64,000 nucleotides of DNA, from positions 2,666,001 to 2,730,000 of the forward strand of contig NZ_CP067140.1 in the NCBI RefSeq assembly GCF_028553805.1, given 5' to 3'. Below the pieces are notes generated by a model. That model was not told the origin of the DNA. It made no database searches and saw only the letters and a list, made by a program, of their open reading frames with translations. Each line of letters starts with the position of its first letter. Position 1 is the first letter of the stretch. This DNA comes from Paracoccus saliphilus (lineage in GTDB: Bacteria > Pseudomonadota > Alphaproteobacteria > Rhodobacterales > Rhodobacteraceae). The position numbers and the translations under genes were made by a program. This document shows positions 24,684 through 33,206 of the stretch, in pieces.

Positions 24684-25604
24684 TCACATCGGGTCCCATG
24701 CGAAGACATCGCCGCTCACATCCACCGGCTGGAAACCGGCGCGGAAGGCGGGCAAGGCGCGCTCGGCGATCAGTTCGGGCGTCCAGCCGGTCTCGGCATG
24801 GGCACTGCGGACCGGGCGGGGCTGGTTGAACAGGAACAGCTCGTTCAGCCGGGCGGCAAAGATCTGGCCGGTTACCTCGCGCGCGGCCTCGGATGCCAGG
24901 AAGACCGCCAATGGGGCATTGGTCTCGGGCGTCATGCGCTGCAGTTTCTCGACCCGCGCCTTTTCCTCGGGCGTGTTGGCGGGGATCGAGCTGGTCATCC
25001 GGCTCCATGCGAAAGGGGCGATGCAGTTCGAGCGGACATTGTAGCGTTTCATGTCCAGCGCGATGGATTTCGACAGCGCCGCGATGCCCAGCTTGGCGGC
25101 CGAGTAATTGGCCTGCCCAACATTGCCGATCAGCCCCGAGGTCGAGGTCATATGCACGAAGGCCCCGCCCTGCTGTTCACGGAACAGCGGCGCGGCGGCG
25201 CGACTGACGTAAAAGCTACCGTTCAGATGCACGTCGATGACGGATTTCCAGTCCGCCGGGTCCATCTTGTGAAAGATCGCGTCGCGCAGGATGCCCGCAT
25301 TATTCACCACCGCATCGAGACGCCCGAAGCTGTCGGTCGCGCATTGCACGATCTTTTGCGCGCTGTCCCAATCGGCGACGCTGTCAGTGCTGATCGCGGC
25401 TTCGCCCCCGGCGGCCTCGATCATTGCCCTGGTCTCCTCTGCCGGGCTGGCCGAACCGCCCTCGCCGCCCAGTGAGACGCCGATATCATTGATGACGATC
25501 TTGGCGCCCGCGCGGGCCATTTCCACGGCGATGGCGCGGCCGATGCCGCCCCCCGCCCCGGTTACGATTGCCACCTTGTCCTTCAGCCCCAGGTCGATTG
25601 TCAT
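24684..25604 (-). CDS. Short-chain dehydrogenase/reductase (MFE-2-type 3-hydroxyacyl-CoA dehydrogenase-like)
   Basis: A 306-residue NAD(P)-dependent oxidoreductase. The classical SDR cofactor motif TGAGGGIG is at residues 15-22, NNAG near 101-104, and the active site Tyr167-Lys171 in ANYSAAK with a serine near 154-156. The N-terminal half (KVAIVTGAGGGIGRAIA, then VINDIG) resembles the dehydrogenase part of peroxisomal multifunctional enzyme 2, and the length exceeds small SDRs. The start at 25604 was chosen because GGAG lies 6 bases before that ATG; two further in-frame ATGs lie 3 and 5 codons upstream. With the MaoC hydratase of the same cluster it could form a split R-specific beta-oxidation module. 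Substrate unproven. Confidence 0.88.
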   Translation of the reverse strand: MTIDLGLKDKVAIVTGAGGGIGRAIAVEMARAGAKIVINDIGVSLGGEGGSASPAEETRAMIEAAGGEAAISTDSVADWDSAQKIVQCATDSFGRLDAVVNNAGILRDAIFHKMDPADWKSVIDVHLNGSFYVSRAAAPLFREQQGGAFVHMTSTSGLIGNVGQANYSAAKLGIAALSKSIALDMKRYNVRSNCIAPFAWSRMTSSIPANTPEEKARVEKLQRMTPETNAPLAVFLASEAAREVTGQIFAARLNELFLFNQPRPVRSAHAETGWTPELIAERALPAFRAGFQPVDVSGDVFAWDPM

Positions 25605-25615
25605 CTCCATCTCCT

Positions 25616-26794
25616 TCAACGCATGGTTTCGCTCAGGCCCAGCACATGCTTGGCCACGATATTCTTCTGGATCTCGGACGAGCCGCCATAGATCGAATGC
25701 GGCCGCGCCTGGATGAAGGCGCTGGCCGGGTAGAGGCTTTGATCATCCTGCAGCGGGTCGAGCAGCGCGGCATGTTCGCCGGCGATTGCGATCATCCGGT
25801 CGGTGATCTTCTGATACAGCGCCGAGAGGTTGATCTTGAGCATCGACACGTCGGGGCCAAGGCTTTCGCCCCGCCGGACCTGGTTGGCGAAGGTCGTGTA
25901 AAGGGATTTGTGATCCTCGAGTTCCATCCGCAACTCGTTCAGCATCGCCCGGATGGCGGGATCGTCCTGGCGGCCCAGATGGCAGATCAGCCGCATCAGG
26001 TGATCCAGCGCGCCGGTGGCCTGGAATGGCGAGCCAAGGAAGATACGCTCGAAGCCGAGCAGGTTCTTGGCGATGGTCCAGCCTTGGTTGACCTCTCCGA
26101 CGATGGAGTCGGCGGGGATCCGGACATCGTGGAAAAACACCTCGCAGAATTCGTCATGGCCATCGAGGTTGAGGATCGGGCGGATCTCGATCCCCGGGGT
26201 CGTGACCGGCATGATGAAGAAACTGATACCCTTTTGCTTGGGCGCCTGCGCGTCGGTGCGGGCAAGGACGAAGATCCAGTCGCCATCCATGCCGAGCGTT
26301 GTCCAGATCTTCTGGCCGTTGATCACCCATTCATCGCCCTCGCGCACGGCGCTGGTGCGCAGCGCCGCGAGATCCGAGCCCGCATCGGGTTCCGAATAGC
26401 CCTGGCACCAGATGATCTCGCCCGACAGGATTCGTGGCAGGTGATAGGCCCGCTGTGCCTCGGTCCCGTGGCGGATCAGCAAGGGGCCGACCATGGTGAT
26501 GCCCTGATCGGGCAGCCGGGCGGCGCCATGACGCTCCAGCTCCTCGATCAGGATCAGGTGCTTGGCGGGGGACAGGCCCATGCCGCCATGTTCGCGCGGC
26601 CAGTTCGGAGCAAGCCAGCCTTGCCGGGACAACGCATCATACCATGGCCGCCCCTCGGCGATATGCAGGCGGCGTTGCGGGTTGCGCAGATGCGGCGGGT
26701 AATTGGCCTCGATCCAGTGCCGGGTGGTGGCACGGAAATCCGGGTCCGAGAGTGGGTTCAGATCCTGATGCGGTTTGGGCTCGATGGCGGGCAT
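25616..26794 (-). CDS. Acyl-CoA dehydrogenase (large-subunit type)
   Basis: A 392-residue acyl-CoA dehydrogenase. The middle domain has CQGYSEPDAGSDLAALRTSA and NGQKIWTTLGMDGD. The C-terminus has HSIYGGSSEIQKNIVAKHV. A hydrophilic N-terminal extension (MPAIEPKPHQDLNPLSD) precedes the helical domain. The start at 26794 follows CAGGGGGAAATAGG and lies 1 base after the stop of the enoyl-CoA hydratase gene. Together with the smaller dehydrogenase at 27571 it may form a heteromeric enzyme of the type used for steroid side chains and other bulky acyl-CoAs. That comparison is inference from gene pairing. Confidence 0.9.
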   Translation of the reverse strand: MPAIEPKPHQDLNPLSDPDFRATTRHWIEANYPPHLRNPQRRLHIAEGRPWYDALSRQGWLAPNWPREHGGMGLSPAKHLILIEELERHGAARLPDQGITMVGPLLIRHGTEAQRAYHLPRILSGEIIWCQGYSEPDAGSDLAALRTSAVREGDEWVINGQKIWTTLGMDGDWIFVLARTDAQAPKQKGISFFIMPVTTPGIEIRPILNLDGHDEFCEVFFHDVRIPADSIVGEVNQGWTIAKNLLGFERIFLGSPFQATGALDHLMRLICHLGRQDDPAIRAMLNELRMELEDHKSLYTTFANQVRRGESLGPDVSMLKINLSALYQKITDRMIAIAGEHAALLDPLQDDQSLYPASAFIQARPHSIYGGSSEIQKNIVAKHVLGLSETMR

Positions 26795-26795
26795 C

Positions 26796-27566
26796 CTATT
26801 TCCCCCTGAATTGCGGCTGTCGCTTTTCGAAGAAGGCGGCGCGGCCCTCGGCGGCATCCTCGCTGCGCAGCAGGATAGGTTGCATCTGGCGCTCGTATTC
26901 CAGCGCCTCGTCGATGGAACGGGCGAGAAAATCATTGATGAAGATGCGCGGCAGCGGGGCTTGCCCGGCTGCGCTCCGTGCCATCTCCACCGCCTGCGTC
27001 AGCGCTTGGCCCTCCGGCACAAGGTGATCGACCGCGCCGATCCGCAGCGCCTCGGTGGCAGGCAGCGGGGTCGCGTCCAGCATGATCTGGCGGGCCCGGC
27101 CAGAACCGATACGGGCAGGCAGGGTCGCCAGCATTCCCAGATCCGGGATCAGCCCGATCTTGCGGAACGGCGCGAGGAATTGCGCGCTCTCGCCCGCCAC
27201 GATGCAATCGCAGGCCAGCGCAAGTGACCAGCCTGCCCCGGCCGCCCAGCCCTCGACCGCCGCGATCAGCGGCTTGGAGAACCGCGTCATCCGCCCGATC
27301 AGGTCCTTGACCACGGCGAAACGTTCGCGCGAGGCCTCGATACTCGTGGCGGGCGGGTCCTTGATATCTCCGCCGGTCGAGAAATTTCCACCGGCCCCAG
27401 TCAGGACCACCGCCCGAATCTCCGGGTCTGTTTCGGCATCGGCGAGGAGGCGCGCCATGGCCAGACGCACGGAATGGCCGACCGGGTTCCGGCGCGCGGG
27501 TTCGTCCATGGTGAGGATCAGAACGCCATCCTCGATCCGCGTTTTCAGGCCGTTCTGATCTGCCAT
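26796..27566 (-). CDS. Enoyl-CoA hydratase/isomerase family protein
   Basis: A 256-residue crotonase-fold protein. The oxyanion-hole segment VLTGAGGNFSTGGDIKD is near residues 53-70 and the second loop GWAAGAGWSLALACDCIVAG near 105-125. The C-terminal helix includes FEKRQPQFRGK. The catalytic glutamates of classical hydratases are not obvious in the second loop (AGESAQFLAPFRKIGLIPD contains one Glu), so isomerase or hydrolase activity is possible. It is tightly packed between two acyl-CoA dehydrogenase genes, with gaps of 1 and 4 bases. It probably acts on the product of those dehydrogenases. Confidence 0.87.
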   Translation of the reverse strand: MADQNGLKTRIEDGVLILTMDEPARRNPVGHSVRLAMARLLADAETDPEIRAVVLTGAGGNFSTGGDIKDPPATSIEASRERFAVVKDLIGRMTRFSKPLIAAVEGWAAGAGWSLALACDCIVAGESAQFLAPFRKIGLIPDLGMLATLPARIGSGRARQIMLDATPLPATEALRIGAVDHLVPEGQALTQAVEMARSAAGQAPLPRIFINDFLARSIDEALEYERQMQPILLRSEDAAEGRAAFFEKRQPQFRGK

Positions 27567-27570
27567 CGCA

Positions 27571-28626
27571 TCAATCCTCCCCGGTCAGTTCAGCATGGCG
27601 CGCGCGGTGCCAACCGGGCGATCCATAGCGATTACCGATGGTCAGCGCCTTGCGCAGGAACAGGCCGATATCGGCCTCGTCGGTGTAACCTATCGCGCCG
27701 TGCAACTGGATCGCCTGACGCGTGACCAGCATCGCGGCATCCCCGGCCCGCGCCTTGAGCCGCGAAACCGCAGCCGCCACGTTCCGCCCATCATCCATTG
27801 CCGCGCAGGCGTCGCGCAGGACCGCGCGGGTGATCTCTATCTGCAGCTTCAGATCGACGGCGCGATGCTGCAACACCTGGAAACTGCCGATGGGACGTCC
27901 GAATTGCCGCCGCGTCTTCAGGTAGTCCAGCGTGATCTCGAAGCTGCGCTCCATCGCGCCCAGCAGATAGGCCGAGACCGCCAGCGCCGCCGCCTCCAGC
28001 GCCGCGCCAGGCGATCCGGGAACCGGCGTCGCGGGACTGTCCCGGAACCGCAGCGCCGCCAGCTGTCCGCCATCCTGTGTCGGGTTGCTGTCGATCTGCA
28101 CATCGGTGCTGGCCACGAGGAACAGGCCCTCACCGGTCGTCACCAGGAAACGGTCGGCGGCCTCGGCCATCGGCACGAAACGCTTTTCGCCGATCAGGCG
28201 ATTGCCCCCTTCGACCTGCACGCCCCCTATCGGGTCCAGCCCATCGGTGGCAGAGGCCCATGCGGGCAGGACGATCTCGTCCCCTGTCAGCACCGATGCC
28301 GGAGTCGCCGCGCCCATCATGTCGATGGCAAGCTGCGCCTCGATGAAAGGTTCGGGCAGCAGGGCCGCGCCAGCCTCGCAGGCGAGTGCGGCATATTCCA
28401 GCGCGCCCAGCCCCGCGCCGCCCGCGTCCTCGGGTAATCGCAGGCCGAGCCAGCCCATCTCCGCGATCTGCGACCAATTGGCACGGTCGATCCCCGGCTG
28501 CGTGAAGCGCAGACCCCGCAACCGCGAGAACTCGCCCTTCCGGGGGGCGATCCCCGCCGCGCTGTCGATCAGCATGCGGATCTGGTCCTGCCGCTCTTCA
28601 TCCTCGATCTGTGCCGCAAGACTCAT
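27571..28626 (-). CDS. Acyl-CoA dehydrogenase (small-subunit type)
   Basis: A 351-residue protein of the acyl-CoA dehydrogenase family, shorter and more divergent than usual. The N-terminal helical domain includes WSQIAEMGWLGLRLPEDAGG. The middle domain is abbreviated and lacks the usual GSD-type flavin-binding motif. The C-terminal domain keeps RRQFGRPIGSFQVLQHRAVD and IQLHGAIGYTDEADIGLFLR. These are hallmarks of the small partner in heteromeric acyl-CoA dehydrogenases, the likely partner being the protein at 25616-26794. The gene lies between the hydratase gene (4 bases) and the MaoC gene (12 bases). Heteromer formation is inferred. Confidence 0.86.
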   Translation of the reverse strand: MSLAAQIEDEERQDQIRMLIDSAAGIAPRKGEFSRLRGLRFTQPGIDRANWSQIAEMGWLGLRLPEDAGGAGLGALEYAALACEAGAALLPEPFIEAQLAIDMMGAATPASVLTGDEIVLPAWASATDGLDPIGGVQVEGGNRLIGEKRFVPMAEAADRFLVTTGEGLFLVASTDVQIDSNPTQDGGQLAALRFRDSPATPVPGSPGAALEAAALAVSAYLLGAMERSFEITLDYLKTRRQFGRPIGSFQVLQHRAVDLKLQIEITRAVLRDACAAMDDGRNVAAAVSRLKARAGDAAMLVTRQAIQLHGAIGYTDEADIGLFLRKALTIGNRYGSPGWHRARHAELTGED

Positions 28627-28638
28627 CAGGACATCTCC

Positions 28639-29493
28639 TCAGTTATCGAATGCGCAGCGGCCATTGCCGATGGCGATCACGTCGCGTTCGACCACGCGGG
28701 TCCGGAAAGAACCGTCTTTCCAGATCTCGGTCCGCAATGTCTCGCCCGGTGTCACAGTCGCGGTAAAGCGCGCGTCCAACCCCCGAAACCGCGCCGGATC
28801 ATTGCCGCATAGACCCTGCAAAAGCGCCTTGGCCGCCACGCCGAGCGAACAAAGCCCGTGCAGGATCGGTCGCTGGAATCCGGCACGCGCAGCGATATCG
28901 GGATCGAGATGCAGCCGGTTGTCATCGCCGTTCCAGCGATACCAGAGCGCCTGCTCGGACCGGGTCGGGCTGTCGATCACGATATCCGGTGCGGTTTCGG
29001 GCATGTGGTGGGTGGGTTTGGCCGGGCTGTTCGGGCCGCCGAAACCGCCATCGCCGCGCAGGAAGGTGGTGCTGGTCGTGGTCGCCAGAAGCTTTCCGGT
29101 CGCCGCATCGCGCAACTCCTTTTCGGAATACATCAGCGCGCCGCGCCCCTCGCCCTTGTCGATCAGGCCGGTCACGCGGGTCTTGCCGGTGACACTGCCC
29201 GATGGCGCCAGGGGTTCATGGATGGTGATGCCCTGCTCGCCATGCACCACCTTGACGGCATCGACCCCGGTGCGCGGATCGGCCAGCCAGAAACCGGGAT
29301 GGCCCAGCACCAGCGGCATGGTCGGGAAGGGCGTGATCTCGGGCAATCCCCCGGCAAAGCGCAGTTGCTCGCGGTCCATCGGGTCCTGCCCCAACCCAAT
29401 CGACAACGCGTAGAAGGCGCAATCGCGAGGGCCGTAATCCTGCCGGATCTCGGGGATGTCGAAATTCAGCAAATGCTGGGGATCAATCGGCAT
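28639..29493 (-). CDS. MaoC-like (R)-enoyl-CoA hydratase, double hot-dog
   Basis: A 284-residue protein with an N-terminal hot-dog repeat (DYGPRDCAFYALSIGLGQDP, LGHPGFWLADPRTGVDA) and a C-terminal MaoC repeat. The C-terminal repeat carries the hydratase-2 motif as GDDNRLHLDPDIAARAGF, whose Asp and His are the expected catalytic pair, followed by RPILHGLCSLG. This architecture matches hydratase 2 of peroxisomal MFE-2 and bacterial relatives that hydrate 2-enoyl-CoA to (3R)-hydroxyacyl-CoA. The gene start overlaps the stop of the ADP-forming ligase gene by 11 bases. With the SDR gene it gives the two MFE-2 activities as separate proteins. Confidence 0.9.
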   Translation of the reverse strand: MPIDPQHLLNFDIPEIRQDYGPRDCAFYALSIGLGQDPMDREQLRFAGGLPEITPFPTMPLVLGHPGFWLADPRTGVDAVKVVHGEQGITIHEPLAPSGSVTGKTRVTGLIDKGEGRGALMYSEKELRDAATGKLLATTTSTTFLRGDGGFGGPNSPAKPTHHMPETAPDIVIDSPTRSEQALWYRWNGDDNRLHLDPDIAARAGFQRPILHGLCSLGVAAKALLQGLCGNDPARFRGLDARFTATVTPGETLRTEIWKDGSFRTRVVERDVIAIGNGRCAFDN

Positions 29494-31600
29494 GGGCGGG
29501 TTCCTTCTCCTGCAACTCGATCACCGCGTCCAGCGCCACGGCGCCCTGTCCATCGGGCATGGCCATGATCGGGTTGAGATCGACCGAGACCAGCCGCGGA
29601 CCCGCCCCGGCAGCGAAATGCGATAGGTGCGAGAGCGTGCGGGCCAACGCGTCCAGATCGGCCGGAGGGCGGCCACGCGCGCCGGTCAGGATCGAAGCGC
29701 CGCGGATCGACAGGATCATCTCGCGCGCGGTTTCCTCATCGAAGGGGCATTGGCGCAGGGCGATGTCGCGCAGGATCTCGACGAAGATCCCACCCAGACC
29801 GAAAGCCGCGATGGGGCCGAAAGAGGGATCGCGGCTGATGCCCATGAAGCACTCGACCCCGCCGCTGATCTGCTGCGCCACCAATATGCCATTGATGCTT
29901 GCGTCAGGGCGATGCTTGCGGGCGGCAGCAAGCAGATCGTCATGGGCGGATGCGGCCTCATCCACTGAGGTCACGTTCAGGCGCACCCCGCCGATATCGG
30001 ATTTATGCGGGATGTCGGGCGAAACGATTTTCATCACCACCGGAAAGCCGATCTCGAGCGCGGCTTCGCGCGCCTCCTCGGCGCTGTGGACCAGTTTTTC
30101 ACGCGATACCGAGATCCCCGCCTCGGCCAAGAGCGCCTTGGACTGGAACTCGTCGGGCGAGGTCGAAGGCAGGCGGATATCGGACAGGGTGTCCGCCTGC
30201 ACCGGCCTTGCCGACAGAAGCTTGCCCATCCGCCCCATCGCAGCCAGCGCGCGGGTCGCACGACCTGGATCCTCGAAGACCAGGAACCCCGCTTCTTCAT
30301 AGCGTTTGACGATCTCGGGCGGGGCGACTGCGCAGAGGACGATCAGCCGGTCGGGGAATTCCTCGCGCAGAGGCAAGAGCGCTTCGAGAAGCTGCGGGGC
30401 GATGACCGGGCTGCCCGCGACGGTGGTGGCAAAACAGATCACCGAGCGGTAGCCGCCCTTGTCGAGCGCGGAATGGATGAATTTTCGGAACAGGTCCAGA
30501 TCGTTCAGCGCCTGCGCCGTGCAATCCACCGGGTTGGCGGGCGCGCAAAAGGGCAAAAGCTCGCGCAGTTCCGCCTGCGCCTCGGGCGGCATGGGTGGCA
30601 TGGGCAGGCCCTGCTGCTCGGCCTCGTCGCTGGCGACGATACCCGCCCCGCCCGAGACGGTGATCACGCCAAGGCTGTTGTCGACGGGATAGATCCGCTG
30701 CCGCGCCACATAGGCCAGGTCCAGCATCTGCTCGGTATCGTTGACGCGCATGGCCCCATGCGCGCGCAGAACCTCGTCCGCGACCGCATCGTCACCGGCC
30801 AGAGAGGCGGTATGTGAGGCGGCGGCACGTCCCCCCACCTCGCTGCGCCCGCTTTTGAGGATGAAGACGGGCTTGCCGGTCTGCCGCGCGGCATCCAGTG
30901 CCGCAAGCATGCGGTCCGGATCGGTGAAACCTTCCTGATAGGCGCAGATCACGTCGATGCGGTCGCTTTGGGCCATCCAGCCGATGGCATCGGCGACCGT
31001 GATATCCGCCTCGTTCCCGGTCGCGACAAGGACCGGCACACCGATCCCGCGCCGACGCGCCACCGCCGCGACATGGGTGCCGAAAGCACCGGACTGGCTG
31101 GCCATGCCTATCCTGCCCGGCAGCGGGTAGCCCAGATCCAGCGAAGAGGTGAAACTGCCGAAATAGCCCAGATCGACATTCCAGCATCCAAGCGTGTTCG
31201 GCCCCAGCAAGCGCATGCCATGCCGCCGGACCAGAGTGACGAGGCGTTCCTGCTCCTTGCGCCCGTCCTCTCCCAGTTCCGCAAAACCGGCGGTGAACAT
31301 GGTGACCGTCTTGCAGCCGCGATGGCCCAGGGCATCGACGGAGTCCAGGGCAGCATGGGCGGGAACCGCGACAATGGCGGCATCCGGCGCCTCTGGCAGG
31401 GCGGCGATGTCGGGATAGCAGGTCAGGTCCTGCACACGGTCGCGCTTCGGGTTCACCGGCAGGATGCGTCCCTTGAAACCGCCTTGCAGCATCGCCCGGA
31501 TCGGCCTGCCGCCGATGCGCGTCGGATCGGCCGAGGCCCCTATGATCGCGACAGAATCAGGTTCAAGAAGCCGCGACAAGCTACCGAAATTATAAAGCAT
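29483..31600 (-). CDS. ADP-forming acyl-CoA ligase (acetate-CoA ligase family, fused subunits)
   Basis: A 705-residue NDP-forming acyl-CoA synthetase. Residues 1-135 form the CoA-binding Rossmann domain (SVAIIGASADPTRIGGRPIR). The succinyl-CoA-synthetase-like domains contain GRIGMASQSGAFGTHVA and ASHTASLAGDD, the latter near the position of family histidines. The C-terminal ATP-grasp domain starts near residue 490 (KALLAEAGISVSREKLV) with GFPVVMKIVSPDIPHKSDIG. It makes an acyl-CoA from acid, ATP and CoA, or runs in reverse to conserve ATP. The start at 31600 overlaps the thiolase-like gene by 11 bases. It is the third CoA-activation chemistry in this window. Confidence 0.9.
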   Translation of the reverse strand: MLYNFGSLSRLLEPDSVAIIGASADPTRIGGRPIRAMLQGGFKGRILPVNPKRDRVQDLTCYPDIAALPEAPDAAIVAVPAHAALDSVDALGHRGCKTVTMFTAGFAELGEDGRKEQERLVTLVRRHGMRLLGPNTLGCWNVDLGYFGSFTSSLDLGYPLPGRIGMASQSGAFGTHVAAVARRRGIGVPVLVATGNEADITVADAIGWMAQSDRIDVICAYQEGFTDPDRMLAALDAARQTGKPVFILKSGRSEVGGRAAASHTASLAGDDAVADEVLRAHGAMRVNDTEQMLDLAYVARQRIYPVDNSLGVITVSGGAGIVASDEAEQQGLPMPPMPPEAQAELRELLPFCAPANPVDCTAQALNDLDLFRKFIHSALDKGGYRSVICFATTVAGSPVIAPQLLEALLPLREEFPDRLIVLCAVAPPEIVKRYEEAGFLVFEDPGRATRALAAMGRMGKLLSARPVQADTLSDIRLPSTSPDEFQSKALLAEAGISVSREKLVHSAEEAREAALEIGFPVVMKIVSPDIPHKSDIGGVRLNVTSVDEAASAHDDLLAAARKHRPDASINGILVAQQISGGVECFMGISRDPSFGPIAAFGLGGIFVEILRDIALRQCPFDEETAREMILSIRGASILTGARGRPPADLDALARTLSHLSHFAAGAGPRLVSVDLNPIMAMPDGQGAVALDAVIELQEKEPAHAD

Positions 31601-32744
31601 TTTCGGACCCAAGGAATGCCGTGACCTGACTGGAGAGCGTGCCGCCATTGCCATGCAGCAGGGCGATATCGGCACGCTCGAGTTGACGCTCGCCCGCTTG
31701 CCCCCGGATTTGCGCGACGGCCTCGGCGATCAGGAACATGCCATACATGCCGGGATGTACGCAGGACAGCCCGCCGCCATTGGTATTCACCGCCAGCTCT
31801 CCACCCGGCGCGATCCGTCCGCCCTCGACGAACCGCCCGCCTTCGCCCTTGGGACAGAAGCCGAGATCCTCCAGGAACAGGATCGTGTTGATGGTGAAGG
31901 CGTCATAAAGCATCAGCAGATCGACATCGCTATGCTGCAAACCCGCCATCTCGAACGCCCGGGGCCCGCTTTCGGAAGCCGCGGTGACGGTCAGATCCGG
32001 CATGGCAACAATCGAGCGGTGCCAGTTCGCGCCCGCCGCGCCAAGGAAATAGGCGGGCTTTTGCGGGAAATCCTTCGCCCGGTCGGCGCTGACAAGGATA
32101 CAGGCCGCCGCGCCGTCGGTGACAAGACAGCAATCCCCCTTGGTCAGCGGATCGGACACCATCCGGCTGGCCAGCACATCCTCGCGCGTCAGCGGGCCAT
32201 GGGCAAAGGCCTCGGGATTCAGATTGGCCCATTCCCGCGCCGCGACCGCGACATCGGCCAGTTGTTCCCGGCTGGTGCCATATTCATGCATATGCCGTGC
32301 CGCCGCCAGCGCATAGGCGGTGATCGGGTGGCGGGGTCCATAGGGGGTTTCATGCCATTGCGGCTCGGACATCGAGACCAGCCGCCCCCCGGCGGTGCGC
32401 TGGTTCGAGCCATAGCAGATCAGCGCCACCTCGCAGAGCCCGGCCTCGATGGCCAGCGACGCCTGCAGAAGATGCATCTCGAAGCTGGAGCCGCCGATAT
32501 TGGTGCCGTCGAAGAATTTCGGCTTCACCCCCAGATATTCGGCGACGCTCATGGTCGGGAAAGCGTGACCGCTGGTGGCCGCGAAGATGCCGTCTATATC
32601 TGACAGCTTCAGCCCGGAATCATTCAGCGCGCCAAGCGTCGCCTGACCCAGCAATTCGATGGCAGAATAGCCCGGAGCCTCGCCCATCCCGGCTGTGGCC
32701 ATGCCGACGATTGCGGTGCGTCCCCTGATCGGATGAGCCATCAC
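31590..32744 (-). CDS. Lipid-transfer protein / thiolase-fold protein without nucleophilic cysteine (Ltp2-like)
   Basis: A 384-residue thiolase-fold protein of the sterol-carrier/lipid-transfer branch. At the position of the thiolase cysteine it reads TNIGGSSFEMHLLQ, with no cysteine. The late region reads NTNGGGLSCVHPGMYGMF and the end HGNGGTLSSQ. It therefore cannot be a standard thiolase. Relatives such as Ltp2 of steroid side-chain degradation act as retro-aldolases together with a DUF35 protein. Here the DUF35 gene is directly upstream with a 4-base ATGA overlap, which supports a complex. The likely reaction is retro-aldol cleavage of a branched 3-hydroxyacyl-CoA. Function is inferred from family and pairing. 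Confidence 0.82.
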   Translation of the reverse strand: MMAHPIRGRTAIVGMATAGMGEAPGYSAIELLGQATLGALNDSGLKLSDIDGIFAATSGHAFPTMSVAEYLGVKPKFFDGTNIGGSSFEMHLLQASLAIEAGLCEVALICYGSNQRTAGGRLVSMSEPQWHETPYGPRHPITAYALAAARHMHEYGTSREQLADVAVAAREWANLNPEAFAHGPLTREDVLASRMVSDPLTKGDCCLVTDGAAACILVSADRAKDFPQKPAYFLGAAGANWHRSIVAMPDLTVTAASESGPRAFEMAGLQHSDVDLLMLYDAFTINTILFLEDLGFCPKGEGGRFVEGGRIAPGGELAVNTNGGGLSCVHPGMYGMFLIAEAVAQIRGQAGERQLERADIALLHGNGGTLSSQVTAFLGSENAL

Positions 32745-33109
32745 GCATCCTCCCCGACCGGATCAAAGACCACGCGCGGCATATCCCCGGCCTCGATCCG
32801 GGCGCGCACGCGGGCGCCGATGGCGGTGGTCTCCACCCCTGAGACGGTCGACATCATGCGCGGCCCTTCGTCGAGATCGATCAGCGCAACGTTGTGATTA
32901 CCCTCTCGCTTGCGGTTGACGGTGATCGAATAGACCCTGCCCATTCCGCTGGCGGGCACCCATTCGAGATCGTCCTCGCCCGAACCCGGCGCCAGAACGC
33001 GCGGCCAGAACAGATATGTCCCGGTCGAACGCGATTTCTGGATCATGAATTTGCCGTCGGCCAGATAGGCCTCGAATGCCTTTTGCGGCCCGAGCGCGTC
33101 ATGCGACAT
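32741..33109 (-). CDS. DUF35 OB-fold protein lacking zinc-ribbon cysteines
   Basis: A 122-residue protein. The C-terminal OB fold is recognisable (GRVYSITVNRKREGNHNVAL, DLDEGPRMMSTVSG, then ARVRARIE near the end), as in acyl-CoA-associated DUF35 proteins. The N-terminal part where the rubredoxin-like zinc ribbon normally sits (about residues 25-45) has no cysteine, and none occurs in the whole protein. The segment TGTYLFWPRVLAPGSG keeps the spacing of a ribbon with all ligands replaced. ATG 33109 follows GGGAGGTGAGC. A longer frame upstream has no support. It probably forms a complex with the thiolase-fold partner encoded by the overlapping gene. Confidence 0.85.
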   Translation of the reverse strand: MSHDALGPQKAFEAYLADGKFMIQKSRSTGTYLFWPRVLAPGSGEDDLEWVPASGMGRVYSITVNRKREGNHNVALIDLDEGPRMMSTVSGVETTAIGARVRARIEAGDMPRVVFDPVGEDA

Positions 33110-33206
33110 GCTCACCTCCCCGATTTTCCTCGTCGCGGGGATGATGTCCCTTGGCTTGCCATTGTTCAAATGCATGTTGACGATAGCAGCCATGCCGAAC
33201 AGGCAT

